Assembly (NCBI RefSeq): GCF_025195085.2
Contig: NZ_JANAVY020000009.1
Location: 1-64,000, forward strand
Length of the DNA: 64,000 bases
Source of the DNA: Vibrio intestinalis
GTDB lineage: Bacteria > Pseudomonadota > Gammaproteobacteria > Enterobacterales > Vibrionaceae
Direction: 5' to 3'
Position numbers and translations under genes: made by a program. Below, piece after piece: positions 1-10,139 of the stretch. The notes below the pieces were generated by a model. The model made no database searches. It was not told the DNA's origin and was given only the letters and a program-made list of their open reading frames with translations. Within the stretch, counting starts at the first letter, position 1; the number at the start of each line of letters is the position of its first letter.

Positions 1-294
1 TTTGAATTGACTGTGCTGAGTCTTTCGACTCAATGGTCACTTCGTTTCATTGAAACCTAATTTGATAGCTAAGCTATCTAATTGGATTATCATCAACGAG
101 TGCCCACACAGATTGATAGGTTTATATTGTTAAAGAACATTCTGTTGAGCTTCACTCAAACAGGACGGCCATTTTAGCGAGATAACCATTCGTGTCAAAC
201 ACTTTTTTAGTTATTTCTCTGAAAGTTAGCTAAGTAACTTTCGCCGTCTTCGTTGCCTGCATATTTGCTTGGTTTCCCGTGACAACGGAGGCGC
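1..294 (-). other. 5' leader of a ribosomal RNA operon (pre-16S leader), reading leftward
   Basis: No protein gene is visible here. On the minus strand the stretch runs from an rrn-type promoter (295-322) to the window edge. It contains a boxA-like antitermination element, TGTTCTTTAACA on the minus strand (128-139). It also has several hairpins: 18-32 (GAGTC stem), 63-79 (GATAGCT stem) and about 218-243. The last bases on the minus strand end in AAA, which could be the first bases of mature 16S (AAATTGAAG...). The 16S gene itself would lie left of the window, so its presence is inferred. Confidence 0.75.
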
Positions 295-345
295 ATTATA
301 GGTAGTTTATTTCCGAACACAATAGTAATTTTAAATTAATTAGCT
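295..345 (-). promoter_or_regulatory. rrn P1-type promoter with UP element
   Basis: On the minus strand there is a perfect -10 TATAAT (295-300), a 16-bp spacer and a -35 TTGTGT (317-322). An AT-rich tract (about 324-345) upstream of the -35 has the make-up of an UP element. The bases after the -10 are GC-rich (GCGCCTCCG), the discriminator type that makes rRNA promoters responsive to growth rate and ppGpp. The 16-bp spacer and this discriminator are as in E. coli rrn P1 promoters. Confidence 0.8.
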
Positions 346-395
346 CTTTTCGAGCTGTTCGGATACTAATTAAGCAAAACCATCAAAAACCAAGC

Positions 396-420
396 AAAAA
401 GGGACTAAAAAGCCCCTTTA
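396..420 (-). terminator. clpB terminator
   Basis: On the minus strand an AAAGGGG/TCCCTTT hairpin is followed by a T-rich tract, about 25 bases after the clpB stop codon. Confidence 0.7.
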
Positions 421-444
421 TTGATTGAATGAATTTTTGAACCA

Positions 445-3018
445 TTACTGATGCGCGATGATTTGATCGTTATTGACCACCAGTTTCACTGTTTTATCCG
501 GTATCACTCGGCCAGATAAGATGGCTTTCGCTAATGGGTTTTCGACACTTTGTTGAATTGCGCGTTTCAATGGTCGAGCGCCATAGACTGGATCGAAGCC
601 AACTTGAGCAATCATATCGAGCGCTTTTTCAGACACCTCTAGATGATAGCCTCTTTCTTCCATGCGTTTTGCTAAACGTAATAACTGAATAGCCGCAATC
701 GACTTGATATGGTCTTGACCCAATGGATGGAATACCACGCTCTCATCAACACGGTTTAAGAACTCAGGTCTAAAGTGTTTAGTTACAACATCCATTACTT
801 GATCTTTAATACCTTGGTAATCCAGTGCATTAAAGTTTTCTTGGATTCTTGAAGAGCCTAAGTTCGACGTCATGATCACAACGGTATTGCGGAAATCTAC
901 CGTACGACCTTGGCCATCAGTCAAACGGCCATCATCTAATACTTGCAGTAAAATGTTGAATACGTCTGGATGCGCCTTTTCAACTTCATCAAGCAGAATT
1001 ACTGAATAAGGTTTACGACGAACCGCTTCGGTTAAGTAACCACCTTCTTCATAACCAACATAACCAGGAGGCGCACCAACCAAACGCGCGACTGAATGTT
1101 TTTCCATAAACTCAGACATGTCGATACGAACCATGGCATCTTCACTATCAAACATAAAGCTAGCTAGTGTTTTGCATAGTTCCGTTTTACCCACACCTGT
1201 TGGGCCTAAGAATAAGAAAGAACCTATTGGCTTGTTCGGATCTGACAGACCCGCTCGGCTACGGCGTATCGCATTGGATACCACTTCAACTGCTTCTTTT
1301 TGACCAATCACGCGTTTATGCAGCACCTGCTCCATTCGTAATAGTTTTTCTTTTTCAGCTTCAAGCATCTTAGAAACAGGAATGCCTGTCTGCTTAGACA
1401 ATACATCAGCAATCTCTACATCGGTGACTTTATTGCGTAATAACGTCATCTCTTGCATTTCAGCTTGAGTTGCTAAGTCTAACTGCTTCTCTAATTCAGG
1501 GATTCGTCCATATTGCAGCTCTGACATTCGATTTAAGTCACCAGCGCGGCGTGCAAACTCCATATCCATGCGCGCTTGTTCAAGCTCCGCTTTAATATGT
1601 TGTGTACCAGACAGTGCCGCTTTTTCTGCATTCCATACTTCATCGAGCTCAGCAAATTCGCGTTCCTTCTCTTGCAGCTCTTCGTTAAGTGTTGCTAAGC
1701 GTTTTTCACTCGCTTCATCATTTTCATTGCTCAGCGCTTGCTGCTCAATTTTAAGCTGAATGATTTTGCGCTCTAACTTATCCAAAGATTCTGGTTTGGA
1801 GTCAATTTGCATCCGGATGCTTGATGCCGCTTCATCAATCAAATCGATGGCTTTATCTGGTAACTGACGATCTGAGACATAACGATGAGATAGGCTAGCC
1901 GCAGCGACAATTGCAGGGTCGGTAATCTCAACATGATGGTGCAACTCATAGCGCTCTTTTAGGCCACGTAGAATTGCTACTGTATCTTCCACACTTGGTT
2001 CATCCACCAGCACTTTTTGGAAACGTCGCTCTAAAGCAGGATCCTTCTCAATGTATTGACGATGTTCATCTAATGTTGTCGCACCAACACAATGCAGTTC
2101 ACCTCGCGCAAGGGCAGGTTTTAGCATGTTACCCGCATCCATTGAGCCTTCACCTTTACCGGCACCGACCATGGTATGAATTTCATCGATGAAAAGAATG
2201 ACATTACCTTCTTCTTTAGAAAGTTCATTCAAAACCGATTTCAAACGTTCTTCAAATTCGCCACGGTATTTTGCACCTGCAACCAACGCGCCCATATCTA
2301 ATGACAACACACGTTTGTTGCGTAGACCTTCAGGCACTTCATTATTAATGATGCGTTGTGCTAAGCCTTCAACAATGGCGGTTTTACCCACACCAGGCTC
2401 ACCGATGATCACAGGGTTATTTTTAGTACGGCGTTGCAGCACCTGTATTGTGCGGCGAATTTCATCATCACGGCCAATAACAGGGTCAAGTTTGCCCTGC
2501 TCTGCACGCTCAGTAAGATCGATGGTGAACTTCTCAAGGGCTTGGCGAAGTTCTTCTGCATTTGGATCATTGACTTTCTGACCACCACGGATCTTATCGA
2601 TCGCTTCAGATAAATTGGCTTCTGTCAGGCCGAGCTCTTTTAACAGCGCACCTAAAGGACCACGATCTTCTAGTGCTGCGAGTAGGAATACTTCTGATGA
2701 GATGTAACTGTCTTGTCGCTTTTGCGCCACTTTATCGCACAAATTAAACAGCGTACCCATGCCGCTAGAAAGCTGTACATCCCCACCAATACCGCTCACT
2801 TTAGGTAAGCGATCTAGGATTTCACTTAGTTTTGAACGCAAATGGGTAATATCGATATTGAGCATGGTGAGCAATGGACGAATGGGGCTGCCATTTTGAT
2901 CCATCAGTGCCACCATTAAATGCACCGGTTCAATATATTGATGGTCACGACCTAACGCTAATGACTGCGCATCAGAAATAGCGATTTGAAACTTGCTAGT
3001 AAACCTGTCTAGACGCAT
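445..3018 (-). CDS. clpB: ATP-dependent disaggregase ClpB
   Basis: Hsp100/AAA+ chaperone that works with DnaK/DnaJ/GrpE to pull proteins out of aggregates in the cytoplasm. The 857-residue protein has the full ClpB plan. There is an N-terminal substrate domain (about 1-145) and AAA-1 with Walker A GEPGVGKT near residue 205. A long coiled-coil middle domain (about 405-525, rich in E, K, L, Q) distinguishes ClpB from ClpA. AAA-2 has GPTGVGKT near 605 and GYVGYEEGG downstream. Length equals the E. coli protein. The ATG has AGGAAGG upstream. It is transcribed alone from a sigma-32-type promoter (3066-3094) and ends at its own terminator; the next unit leftward is an rRNA operon. Confidence 0.98.
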   Translation of the reverse strand: MRLDRFTSKFQIAISDAQSLALGRDHQYIEPVHLMVALMDQNGSPIRPLLTMLNIDITHLRSKLSEILDRLPKVSGIGGDVQLSSGMGTLFNLCDKVAQKRQDSYISSEVFLLAALEDRGPLGALLKELGLTEANLSEAIDKIRGGQKVNDPNAEELRQALEKFTIDLTERAEQGKLDPVIGRDDEIRRTIQVLQRRTKNNPVIIGEPGVGKTAIVEGLAQRIINNEVPEGLRNKRVLSLDMGALVAGAKYRGEFEERLKSVLNELSKEEGNVILFIDEIHTMVGAGKGEGSMDAGNMLKPALARGELHCVGATTLDEHRQYIEKDPALERRFQKVLVDEPSVEDTVAILRGLKERYELHHHVEITDPAIVAAASLSHRYVSDRQLPDKAIDLIDEAASSIRMQIDSKPESLDKLERKIIQLKIEQQALSNENDEASEKRLATLNEELQEKEREFAELDEVWNAEKAALSGTQHIKAELEQARMDMEFARRAGDLNRMSELQYGRIPELEKQLDLATQAEMQEMTLLRNKVTDVEIADVLSKQTGIPVSKMLEAEKEKLLRMEQVLHKRVIGQKEAVEVVSNAIRRSRAGLSDPNKPIGSFLFLGPTGVGKTELCKTLASFMFDSEDAMVRIDMSEFMEKHSVARLVGAPPGYVGYEEGGYLTEAVRRKPYSVILLDEVEKAHPDVFNILLQVLDDGRLTDGQGRTVDFRNTVVIMTSNLGSSRIQENFNALDYQGIKDQVMDVVTKHFRPEFLNRVDESVVFHPLGQDHIKSIAAIQLLRLAKRMEERGYHLEVSEKALDMIAQVGFDPVYGARPLKRAIQQSVENPLAKAILSGRVIPDKTVKLVVNNDQIIAHQ

Positions 3019-3065
3019 ACCAACCTTCCTAACCTCAACGGAAAAATTCTATTAATCAAAACAAA

Positions 3066-3094
3066 AGATGGATACTGACCACAAGAATTTCAAG
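3066..3094 (-). promoter_or_regulatory. Sigma-32 (heat-shock) promoter of clpB
   Basis: On the minus strand CTTGAAA (3088-3094), 14 bp, ATCCATCT (3066-3073). The sigma-32 consensus is CTTGAAA, 13-15 bp, CCCCATNT. The -35 is perfect and the -10 matches at five of the seven defined positions. It lies about 50 bp from the clpB ATG and has no competing sigma-70 promoter that I can see. Confidence 0.8.
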
Positions 3095-3132
3095 GGCATC
3101 AGAAGCAAAAACGAAAACATTTACGCAGATAA

Positions 3133-3160
3133 CAAAAAGGCTGACACTAGTCAGCCTTTC
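3133..3160 (-). terminator. Terminator of the rluD-pgeF unit
   Basis: A 9-bp perfect stem (AAAGGCTGA/TCAGCCTTT) with a 6-base loop is followed on the minus strand by a T run. It sits just after pgeF and before the clpB promoter, so it separates the two transcription units. Confidence 0.8.
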
Positions 3161-3169
3161 ATCATTTCT

Positions 3170-3901
3170 TTAGTGGGATTCAAGCCAAATAAAAGTGGCT
3201 TGCCTGCCAGTGACACCATCGCGTCGGTAAGAGTAAAAACGCTCAGGTTCAGAGTAGGTACAAAGACCACTTGTAAAGACTTGCGTAACCCCTAGCTTGT
3301 TTAATCGCTGCGTGGCTAGCTCATCCATGTTCGCCCACCATTTACCGTATTCACCTGTCGGTTGAAATGCATCAATGGCTTGCGCATCAAAATCTGCGAA
3401 TGCGTTAAGCACATCCTCTCCAACTTCAAATGCACTGGGGCCAATCGCGGGGCCAAGCCATGCAATCACTTCACCGGAGAATTTCTCAACGGCATTTTCA
3501 ACGATACCGTTTGCAAGGCCACGCCATCCCGCATGCACCGCAGCAACTTGTGTACCTTTACTATCTGTTAGCAGTACTGGCAAACAATCGGCTGTCATGG
3601 CTGAGCACACAACACCAGTTGCACTGGTATATACACCGTCGGCATCAAGTATCTCTGAGCTTGGTGCAAAAACTTCAGCAACTTTGGTTGAGTGTGTTTG
3701 ATTAAGCCAAACAGGCGCACTCGGCATTTGAGCGAGTTCAACAAGCTGCGCTCTATTACTAGCAACGAGATCAGCATCGTCCCCAACATGCGTACCTAGG
3801 TTAAGCCCTAAATACTCATTAGTTGAGAAACCACCTTGCCGCGTAGAAGCAACGGCCTTTACATGGGGTGGTACTTTCCAATTAGGTACTAAGAAAGACA
3901 T
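3170..3901 (-). CDS. pgeF: YfiH/PgeF family protein (peptidoglycan editing factor, LACC1-like)
   Basis: The 243-residue cytoplasmic protein is of the DUF152/YfiH family. It carries the conserved ADCLPVLL segment (about residues 104-111) and AVHAGWRGL (about 120-128), whose Cys and His residues form the metal/catalytic site. Family members have been described as polyphenol oxidases and later as purine nucleoside phosphorylases. In E. coli the protein limits misincorporation of serine into peptidoglycan precursors. It lies 21 bp after rluD, in the usual rluD-pgeF-clpB order of gamma-proteobacteria, and ends at a strong terminator. The family is certain; the physiological substrate is not shown by sequence. 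Confidence 0.93.
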   Translation of the reverse strand: MSFLVPNWKVPPHVKAVASTRQGGFSTNEYLGLNLGTHVGDDADLVASNRAQLVELAQMPSAPVWLNQTHSTKVAEVFAPSSEILDADGVYTSATGVVCSAMTADCLPVLLTDSKGTQVAAVHAGWRGLANGIVENAVEKFSGEVIAWLGPAIGPSAFEVGEDVLNAFADFDAQAIDAFQPTGEYGKWWANMDELATQRLNKLGVTQVFTSGLCTYSEPERFYSYRRDGVTGRQATFIWLESH

Positions 3902-3922
3902 CGAAAACCTCGTTTAGACCGT

Positions 3923-4900
3923 TTAGTAGTCTTCTTCTAGACCATGCTCTTCAGCATCTTTGCGCAGCGCTTCAGCCATCACCACCATGTCATTAGGCAC
4001 AGGAGCATGGAACTCAAGCTCTTCGCCCGTCACTGGGTGATCAAAACGAAGCATTACTGCGTGCAGTGCTTGACGATCAAATGCTCGAATCATATCCGTA
4101 AGCTCTTGAGTTGCACCTTGCGGGATGCGTGCACGACCACCGTAGGCAGTATCACCCAACAGTGGATGCTGCAAGTAAGACATATGCACACGGATTTGGT
4201 GCGTACGGCCGGTTTCTAGACGTAGACGAATACGCGTATGTTCACGGAAGTGCTCCGCCACACGGTAATGCGTCACCGCTGGTTTACCGAGCGGGGCTAC
4301 CGACATCAATGTACGCTTAGTAGAGTGACGACCAATAGGTTGATCAACTTTACCACCAGCCGTCATACGACCAATCGCAATCGCTTCGTACTCACGGGTG
4401 ATCTTACGCTTTTGCAGTGCGCGCACTAAACGAGTTTGTGCTGGAACTGTTTTAGCGACAACCATCAAACCTGTTGTGTCTTTATCAAGACGGTGAACAA
4501 TACCTGCACGAGGCACTTCTGCAATCGCAGGATAATGATGTAACAATGCGTTTAGCACTGTACCATCTGGCGTACCCGCACCTGGGTGAACAACAAAGTC
4601 ACGCGGTTTATTGATTACGATGATATCGTCATCTTCGTAAACAATATCCAACGGAATATCTTGCGCTTCCCAGCGTTCTTCATCCTCAAGTTCCGCTTGC
4701 AGGGTAATGACTTCGCCGCCCATAACTCTGGTTCTAGGCTTGGTAATGACCTCGCCATCGACTTGAACCTTACCCGCTAGCAACCATTCTTTCAGGCGCG
4801 AACGAGAGAAGTCGGCAAAAATTTCGGCGATAGCTTGGTCAAGACGTTGACCTAATTGGCTATCTTTTACTGTATTAGTTAATTCAATCTGCTGAGCCAT
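3923..4900 (-). CDS. rluD: 23S rRNA pseudouridine synthase RluD
   Basis: Makes pseudouridines in helix 69 of 23S rRNA (E. coli positions 1911/1915/1917). There is an N-terminal S4-type RNA-binding domain (about residues 15-75, SRSRLKEWLLAGKVQVDG) and an RsuA/RluA catalytic domain with the signature RLDKDTTGLMVVA, which contains the catalytic Asp, near residue 140. I start at the ATG at 4900 (MAQQIEL, 325 aa, E. coli 326) rather than an upstream TTG at 4915. Neither start has a clear ribosome site. It is divergent from bamD and followed closely by pgeF, as in many gamma-proteobacteria. Confidence 0.96.
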   Translation of the reverse strand: MAQQIELTNTVKDSQLGQRLDQAIAEIFADFSRSRLKEWLLAGKVQVDGEVITKPRTRVMGGEVITLQAELEDEERWEAQDIPLDIVYEDDDIIVINKPRDFVVHPGAGTPDGTVLNALLHHYPAIAEVPRAGIVHRLDKDTTGLMVVAKTVPAQTRLVRALQKRKITREYEAIAIGRMTAGGKVDQPIGRHSTKRTLMSVAPLGKPAVTHYRVAEHFREHTRIRLRLETGRTHQIRVHMSYLQHPLLGDTAYGGRARIPQGATQELTDMIRAFDRQALHAVMLRFDHPVTGEELEFHAPVPNDMVVMAEALRKDAEEHGLEEDY

Positions 4901-5030
4901 ATCGAACTTTTTCAAAAACTGTGAGACTAATTGTCACGAGTGTGGAAGAATATTGCACCATTGTATCTGCTACCGACAAGAAAGTAACGGAAGCGACAGA
5001 ATTATTTACTTCAAGGAATCGACTCCTGAC

Positions 5031-5759
5031 ATGAAACAGCATACTTTATCTGGGCTTTTAGCATTAACTCTATTAGTAGGCTGCAGTAGCGGCAGCGAAC
5101 AAATCGTCCCAGATGTACCACCATCAGAACTTTACTCTGATGCTCAAATTTCTCTTCAAAGTGGTAGCTGGATTACCGCGATTGAAAAGCTAGAAGCACT
5201 AGATTCGCGCTACCCATTCGGTGCGTACTCTGAGCAGGTTCAGCTTGATCTTATCTACGCTTACTACAAAAACGACGATTTAGCGTTAGGTCTAGCAACG
5301 ATTGAACGCTTTATGCGCTTGAACCCAACTCATGAAAAACTTGACTGGATTTTATACATGCGCGGTCTAAGCCATATGGCTCAAGATCGAAACTTTATGC
5401 ACGATATATTCAATATCGATCGTAGCGACCGCGATCCAGAGCCAGTAAAAGCCGCTTTCGCTGATTTCAAAAAGCTACTTGAGCGCTACCCAGAAAGTGC
5501 CTACGCAAAAGATGCGCAAAAGCGCATGTTCGCGCTTAAGAACCGCCTAGCGGAATACGATTTAGCCACAGCTGATTTTTATCTGCGCCGTGAAGCATGG
5601 ATTGCAGCTATCAACCGCTGCCAAGAATTGCAAAAAACCTACCCTGATACGGTAGCTGCGCGTAAATCACTCGAAATTCAATTAGAAGCTTACCAAGAGC
5701 TAGGCTTAACCGATGCGGCCAATCGCACTCGACAATTGATATCGAAGAATCCGCTTTAA
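5031..5759 (+). CDS. bamD: Outer membrane assembly lipoprotein BamD
   Basis: Essential lipoprotein of the BAM complex, which inserts beta-barrel proteins into the outer membrane. The 242-residue protein starts with a lipoprotein signal peptide (lipobox LVGC, then SSGS) and continues with tetratricopeptide-like repeats (for example SELYSDAQISLQ, ALGLATIERFMRLNP, KAAFADFKKLLERYP). The reading frame is open further upstream, but the ATG at 5031 directly precedes the signal peptide. It is divergent from rluD and ends at a strong bidirectional terminator. Confidence 0.97.
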   Translation: MKQHTLSGLLALTLLVGCSSGSEQIVPDVPPSELYSDAQISLQSGSWITAIEKLEALDSRYPFGAYSEQVQLDLIYAYYKNDDLALGLATIERFMRLNPTHEKLDWILYMRGLSHMAQDRNFMHDIFNIDRSDRDPEPVKAAFADFKKLLERYPESAYAKDAQKRMFALKNRLAEYDLATADFYLRREAWIAAINRCQELQKTYPDTVAARKSLEIQLEAYQELGLTDAANRTRQLISKNPL

Positions 5760-5772
5760 GCACGATTGATTC

Positions 5773-5802
5773 AAAAAAGCTCACCACTTGGTGAGCTTTT
5801 AA
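5773..5802 (+). terminator. Bidirectional terminator, bamD / chemoreceptor
   Basis: AAAAGCTCACC/GGTGAGCTTTT, 11-bp stem with a 4-base ACTT loop. It has T runs on both strands and serves bamD and, from the other side, the chemoreceptor ending at 5836. Confidence 0.85.
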
Positions 5803-5835
5803 TTTTGTATTTATACCCCATACTAGGATGGGTCA

Positions 5836-7467
5836 TTACGCCACTTTAAAACGATGAATAATATTTTGCATATTAGAAGCTAACTGACTCAACTCTATGC
5901 AAGCTTGAGCCGTTTGTGTTGCACCTGCGGCAACTTCAGTCGATGAATGATGAATATTGTCTACATTACGTTGCAACTCCTCGGAAACAGAGCTTTGTTC
6001 ACTACATGCACTAGCGATCTGAATGTTCATATTCGCAATATTTTCAATGGAAGAACTTATGTCTCCTATCGTTGTTCCTGTCACTGTCGACTGCTCATTA
6101 CATTGATTGATTATATCGCAACTCTGATTTGTCGCTTCTACTGCTCGCATTGCTCGCTCTTGCAATTGATTGATTATCGCAACAATCTCTTCGGTAGAGC
6201 TCTGGGTTCGCCCCGCTAACGTTCTGACCTCATCGGCAACAACAGCAAAACCGCGGCCTTTTTCACCCGCCCTAGCAGCCTCTATCGCTGCGTTTAAAGC
6301 AAGCAAGTTTGTTTGCTCTGCGATACTTTGAATGACGTCAACAACCATACTGATGTCACTAGAATCTTTTTCAAGCTTAGTAACCATGTCTCCTGTAGAC
6401 TCAGCGACTTGTTGGGCATGAGAGATCTGGCTTATTCCTTCTTTAATGCTCTTAGTCCCATCATTTATATTGTCATTTGCAATCATCGCTGCATTCGACG
6501 CTTCTTCAGTATTAGCTGCAACCTCATTAACAGTTGCTTGTAACTGAGTCATAGCTGTTGCGACTAAGGATAATTGGCTTTGCTGGCTCACCATACCTTG
6601 CTCTGTCTGCGTCGATACTGCACTCACCTCTTCAATCGAGCTCGCTAACTGTGTAGACGAACTCGCTATTTGCTCTATGATTGACTTAAGGTTATCTTGC
6701 ATTTTTTGACAAGTATCGGCCAACTTCCCAAACTCATCATTACCAATTTTTTCTCTATCGATTGCTTGTGTTAAATCACCATTGGTAATGCTTTGAGCTA
6801 GCGCCATCACACGGACAAGAGGTGAACATACTTGCCGAGTTAATCCCCACCCTGCAAAAACCATAAAAGTAAGAACACAAGCGATACCTATAAAGCTAAC
6901 CATAAAGGTTTGAGTCACCTGTTCATTCGCCAGCGCCCTCTTTTCGACAATGAACTCCCGGTTTAATCCCTCTAGCTCTGTCAGAGATTTAAAAGCATTT
7001 TGATAATCCTCATATCCATCAATCGTCAATTGACCTGCTTTACCTATTTCTCCGGCACTAAACGCTATTCGAAAGCTTTCTATTTGCTCTAAATACTCTC
7101 TCCAGTTTACTTCCACTTTCTCGTAATATTCACGCTCTTTCGCGTCCCACACATAACTCTGATAATCAAATAACCTTTGTTCAAGCTGAGCTTGAAAATC
7201 AACCATATTTTGCTGCCAAATTGGAACCAATTCATGTGTAGGATTAGACAGTAAGGCATATTGATCACGTCTGATCTCTTCAAGGTTAATTTGCATATCT
7301 TTTACTAACAAAACACTTGGGACACTAACATCTGAAAAAACCAGCATAGAATCTCTAACGTTACTTATTTGTTTAACCATAAATGCGATCTGTAGTATTA
7401 CGGCCAAAGAAATAGCGACAAAAATAGCAGCCACCTTATGCTTAACTTTAAAATCTTTGAATCTCAT
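5836..7467 (-). CDS. Methyl-accepting chemotaxis protein, first of a tandem pair
   Basis: The 543-residue inner-membrane chemoreceptor has a transmembrane helix at about 12-32. A periplasmic four-helix-bundle-like sensor domain follows (about 33-188), then a second helix (about 190-210), a HAMP domain and a long cytoplasmic coiled coil. The signalling tip is the nearly invariant [26 protein letters not shown]. There is no CheR-docking pentapeptide; it ends in HRFKVA. The ligand is unknown. The next gene (7912-9543) has the same length, architecture and C-terminus, so the two are paralogues. It has its own intergenic region and shares the terminator at 5773-5802. Confidence 0.95.
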   Translation of the reverse strand: MRFKDFKVKHKVAAIFVAISLAVILQIAFMVKQISNVRDSMLVFSDVSVPSVLLVKDMQINLEEIRRDQYALLSNPTHELVPIWQQNMVDFQAQLEQRLFDYQSYVWDAKEREYYEKVEVNWREYLEQIESFRIAFSAGEIGKAGQLTIDGYEDYQNAFKSLTELEGLNREFIVEKRALANEQVTQTFMVSFIGIACVLTFMVFAGWGLTRQVCSPLVRVMALAQSITNGDLTQAIDREKIGNDEFGKLADTCQKMQDNLKSIIEQIASSSTQLASSIEEVSAVSTQTEQGMVSQQSQLSLVATAMTQLQATVNEVAANTEEASNAAMIANDNINDGTKSIKEGISQISHAQQVAESTGDMVTKLEKDSSDISMVVDVIQSIAEQTNLLALNAAIEAARAGEKGRGFAVVADEVRTLAGRTQSSTEEIVAIINQLQERAMRAVEATNQSCDIINQCNEQSTVTGTTIGDISSSIENIANMNIQIASACSEQSSVSEELQRNVDNIHHSSTEVAAGATQTAQACIELSQLASNMQNIIHRFKVA

Positions 7468-7911
7468 TACTCACCACCAATAAAATTACCAAAAAATAAA
7501 TAAACGAAATTAAATTCCACGAAAATGAAATATAAGTGGCGCGTTATATCGCTTAAACTCAAAAATTAAGAATTAAATAAAACAAAGACTCGTCACACTT
7601 CACGGTTTACGACTTGAGAGGTTCCAATTAAGGATGTTAGTTCCAATACGAATTGTATGTTTGCAGAATAACCTACGTTAAAATCAAGATATAAAGTCTT
7701 GCTAAAACCACAATAAACTCCCAGAGCAATGGGAGCTAATCACTCTTTTGAACAAATCCAGACCAAGTTTTCCATGGTTGAACCATTTAAACTGAGGCCG
7801 TAATAAAGATTAATTAAAAAACTTATCGACAAAAAAAGAGCGCAGAAATGCGCTCCGTTAACAAATATCTACGAAATTATAGTTAGCAGCTCTATTCAGT
7901 GACTTTCCGTC
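7468..7911. other. Intergenic region between the two chemoreceptors
   Basis: AT-rich, with no gene that I can support. It holds the terminator of the second receptor (7831-7856) and presumably the promoter of the first one near 7470-7560, where no clear sigma-70 or sigma-28 match was recognised. Confidence 0.5.
7831..7856 (-). terminator. Terminator of second chemoreceptor gene
   Basis: GAGCGCA/TGCGCTC stem with a four-base loop followed on the minus strand by seven T; about 55 bases after the stop codon. Confidence 0.8.
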
Positions 7912-9543
7912 TTACGCTACTTTAAAGCGATGAATAATAACTTGCATATTTGAAGCTAACTGACTCAATTCTGCACAAGCTTGAGCCGTTTGCGTAGCTC
8001 CTGCGGCAACTTCAGTCGACGAATGTTGAATGTTATCTACATTACGTTGCAGCTCTTCAGAAACAGAGCTTTGTTCACTGCAAGCGCTAGCAATCTGAAT
8101 ATTCATATTCGCGATATTTTCAATGGAGATATTAATCCCCCTCATGGTCTCTCCCGTTTCAATCGCCTGCTCATTACAACGATTAATTATCTCACAGCTT
8201 TGATTGGTCGCTTCTACCGCACGTTTCGCTCTATCTTGAAGTTGTCCAATAATGGTGACGATCTCTTCAGTAGAACTTTGAGTTCGTCCTGCTAACGTCC
8301 TTACCTCATCTGCCACAACAGCAAAACCTCGGCCTTGCTCACCAGCTCGTGCCGCTTCGATTGCCGCATTCAGCGCAAGTAGATTAGTTTGTTCAGCGAT
8401 TCCTTGAATCACATCAACCACCATACTGATATCACTAGAGTCTTTTTCTAACTGAGCAACCATACTACCAGCGTCCTCAATCACATCCTTTGCCTTCTCT
8501 ATTTGCTGAACTCCTAATGTAATACTCCCTGCCCCCTGCGCAGTACTAGTATTAGCTTCGGTTGCCGCACTAGAGGCCTCTTCTGTGTTATTAGCCACTT
8601 CATTAACCGTAGATTGGAGTTGCGTCATCGCCGTTGATACCATTTCCAACTCATGCTGTTGACTAGCCATACCTTGCTCTGTTTGAGCAGAGACTGCGCT
8701 AACCTCTTCGATAGAGGTTGCTAACTGAGTAGATGCACTAGCAATCTCTTCCACCATTTGATTTAACCCATTTTGCATTGTCTGACATGCATCTGCTAAA
8801 TCACCCAATTCATCATTGCCAATTTTATCGCGAGCTAATCGACCAGTAAGATCGCCACGACTAATTCGCTGTGCCAAAGCAATTACCAAGTCTAAAGGAT
8901 CACAAATCTGTTTTATCAATAACGTAGCAACCACCAACATAAAGCTAATCACGGCCAGAGATCCAATTGCGCCAACAATGAACGTATGCTCAACTCTCTG
9001 ATGAGCAACCTCATTATCCTCACTGATATAAATCTGGTTAATTTCCTCCAACCCAGTCATTGCACTAAAGGCTGCCTGATACTCATCATAGCCTTCAACT
9101 GTAACTCGGTTCGCTTCGGCGATATCGCCATGCTGCATCAATTCAGTAAAAAGGTTGATTTGATGATGATAAACCTGCCAGCGTTTTTCGAGTTCTGCAA
9201 AAGCAATTCGATCACGTTCATCCCATAAACCTTGACGATAAGTATCAAGGCTGGTGTTAATTTCATTCACGAAAGTAGCGATGTTTTCATGCCAGATTGG
9301 TACTAACTTATCATTAGGGTTCGCAGCTAATGCGTATTGATCGCGACGAATCTCTTCTATGCTGATTTGCATATTCTTTACTTGAAGGACGCTAGGAACG
9401 GTTGTGGTCGCAAATACATTCATCGCATCACGAACCTGAGTGACTTGATTGCTAATAAAAGCCATGAGAATAACCACTGCTAGTGCAATCAATACAAATA
9501 CAGCGGATACCTTTTTCTTGATTGAGATATCTTTAAACTTCAT
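7912..9543 (-). CDS. Methyl-accepting chemotaxis protein, second of a tandem pair
   Basis: A 543-residue chemoreceptor built like its downstream neighbour. It has TM1 at about 13-33, a periplasmic sensor with the conserved [22 protein letters not shown] start, TM2 at about 190-212, HAMP, and a signalling tip with [20 protein letters not shown]. The C-terminus HRFKVA is the same, without a CheR pentapeptide. I start at the ATG at 9543 (MKFKDIS), which aligns with MRFKDFK of the paralogue; an in-frame TTG at 9561 is less likely. The cytoplasmic part is nearly identical between the two while the periplasmic part has diverged, suggesting duplication followed by a change of ligand. Confidence 0.95.
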   Translation of the reverse strand: MKFKDISIKKKVSAVFVLIALAVVILMAFISNQVTQVRDAMNVFATTTVPSVLQVKNMQISIEEIRRDQYALAANPNDKLVPIWHENIATFVNEINTSLDTYRQGLWDERDRIAFAELEKRWQVYHHQINLFTELMQHGDIAEANRVTVEGYDEYQAAFSAMTGLEEINQIYISEDNEVAHQRVEHTFIVGAIGSLAVISFMLVVATLLIKQICDPLDLVIALAQRISRGDLTGRLARDKIGNDELGDLADACQTMQNGLNQMVEEIASASTQLATSIEEVSAVSAQTEQGMASQQHELEMVSTAMTQLQSTVNEVANNTEEASSAATEANTSTAQGAGSITLGVQQIEKAKDVIEDAGSMVAQLEKDSSDISMVVDVIQGIAEQTNLLALNAAIEAARAGEQGRGFAVVADEVRTLAGRTQSSTEEIVTIIGQLQDRAKRAVEATNQSCEIINRCNEQAIETGETMRGINISIENIANMNIQIASACSEQSSVSEELQRNVDNIQHSSTEVAAGATQTAQACAELSQLASNMQVIIHRFKVA

Positions 9544-10009
9544 AAACACCAAACTTTTCAATTAAAACGCCCCACTTAATAACATTAATCACCAAGAAAG
9601 AGCCTATAGAGCAGCTTGATATACCCCCAATACAAATTAATTGCAGTGAAATATGTTTTATAACACTCATTGCTCGCAAATTTAGTTTTATAAACTTGAA
9701 AGCAACAATAAAACAATTAACAACAAGTGATATTAAAAAGTGAATTGCGTTATCGTACGGATTAGGCCTGCCAACAAAAAGAAAGGATATTTATTCGCCA
9801 GCTAAGATGCACTAAATTAACCAAAGCAATAAATTGAAGATTCAATAGTGAACTAAATCACAAAGGCAAGGTGAATAAAGATTGAACAGAGGGTTTATTG
9901 AGGTCGAATGAAGTCCCTAAAAAGCGAATGATTTTTAGCAACTTACAACTCCCAATCTAAAGCGTTTTCAAAGTTTCTCAAGCATTTTTATGCGCTTATC
10001 TAAAGACAT
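9544..10009. other. AT-rich intergenic region upstream of the hibernation factor
   Basis: About 470 bp with stop codons in all frames at short intervals. No gene, hairpin terminator or recognisable repeat was seen. The right part joins the CRP-like sites at 10010-10077. Confidence 0.5.
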
Positions 10010-10077
10010 TTTGAATTAGATCACAATTGAATTTGAACGCTAAAAACCCACCCCAAAACAAGATCTACGTCACATTC
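10010..10077 (+). promoter_or_regulatory. Putative CRP-binding sites upstream of the hibernation factor gene
   Basis: TTTGA, 6 bp, TCACA (10010-10025) matches the CRP consensus TGTGA-N6-TCACA at 9 of 10 positions, with an AGATCACA right half. A second, weaker site at 10056-10077 has a good right half (GTCACATT) and a poor left half. Control of the E. coli homologue by CRP is established; here it is inferred only from the motif. Confidence 0.4.
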
Positions 10078-10139
10078 TTTTGAGTATGGATGAGTAATCT
10101 GGAGTTAACCCATGAGGGATGCAACAGAGGAAAACATCT

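Noticed and set aside
1118..2581. Several plus-strand frames inside clpB, up to 130 codons
   Set aside because: Antisense shadows of the clpB coding sequence. They have no ribosome sites and Ser/Arg-rich translations typical of antisense reading.
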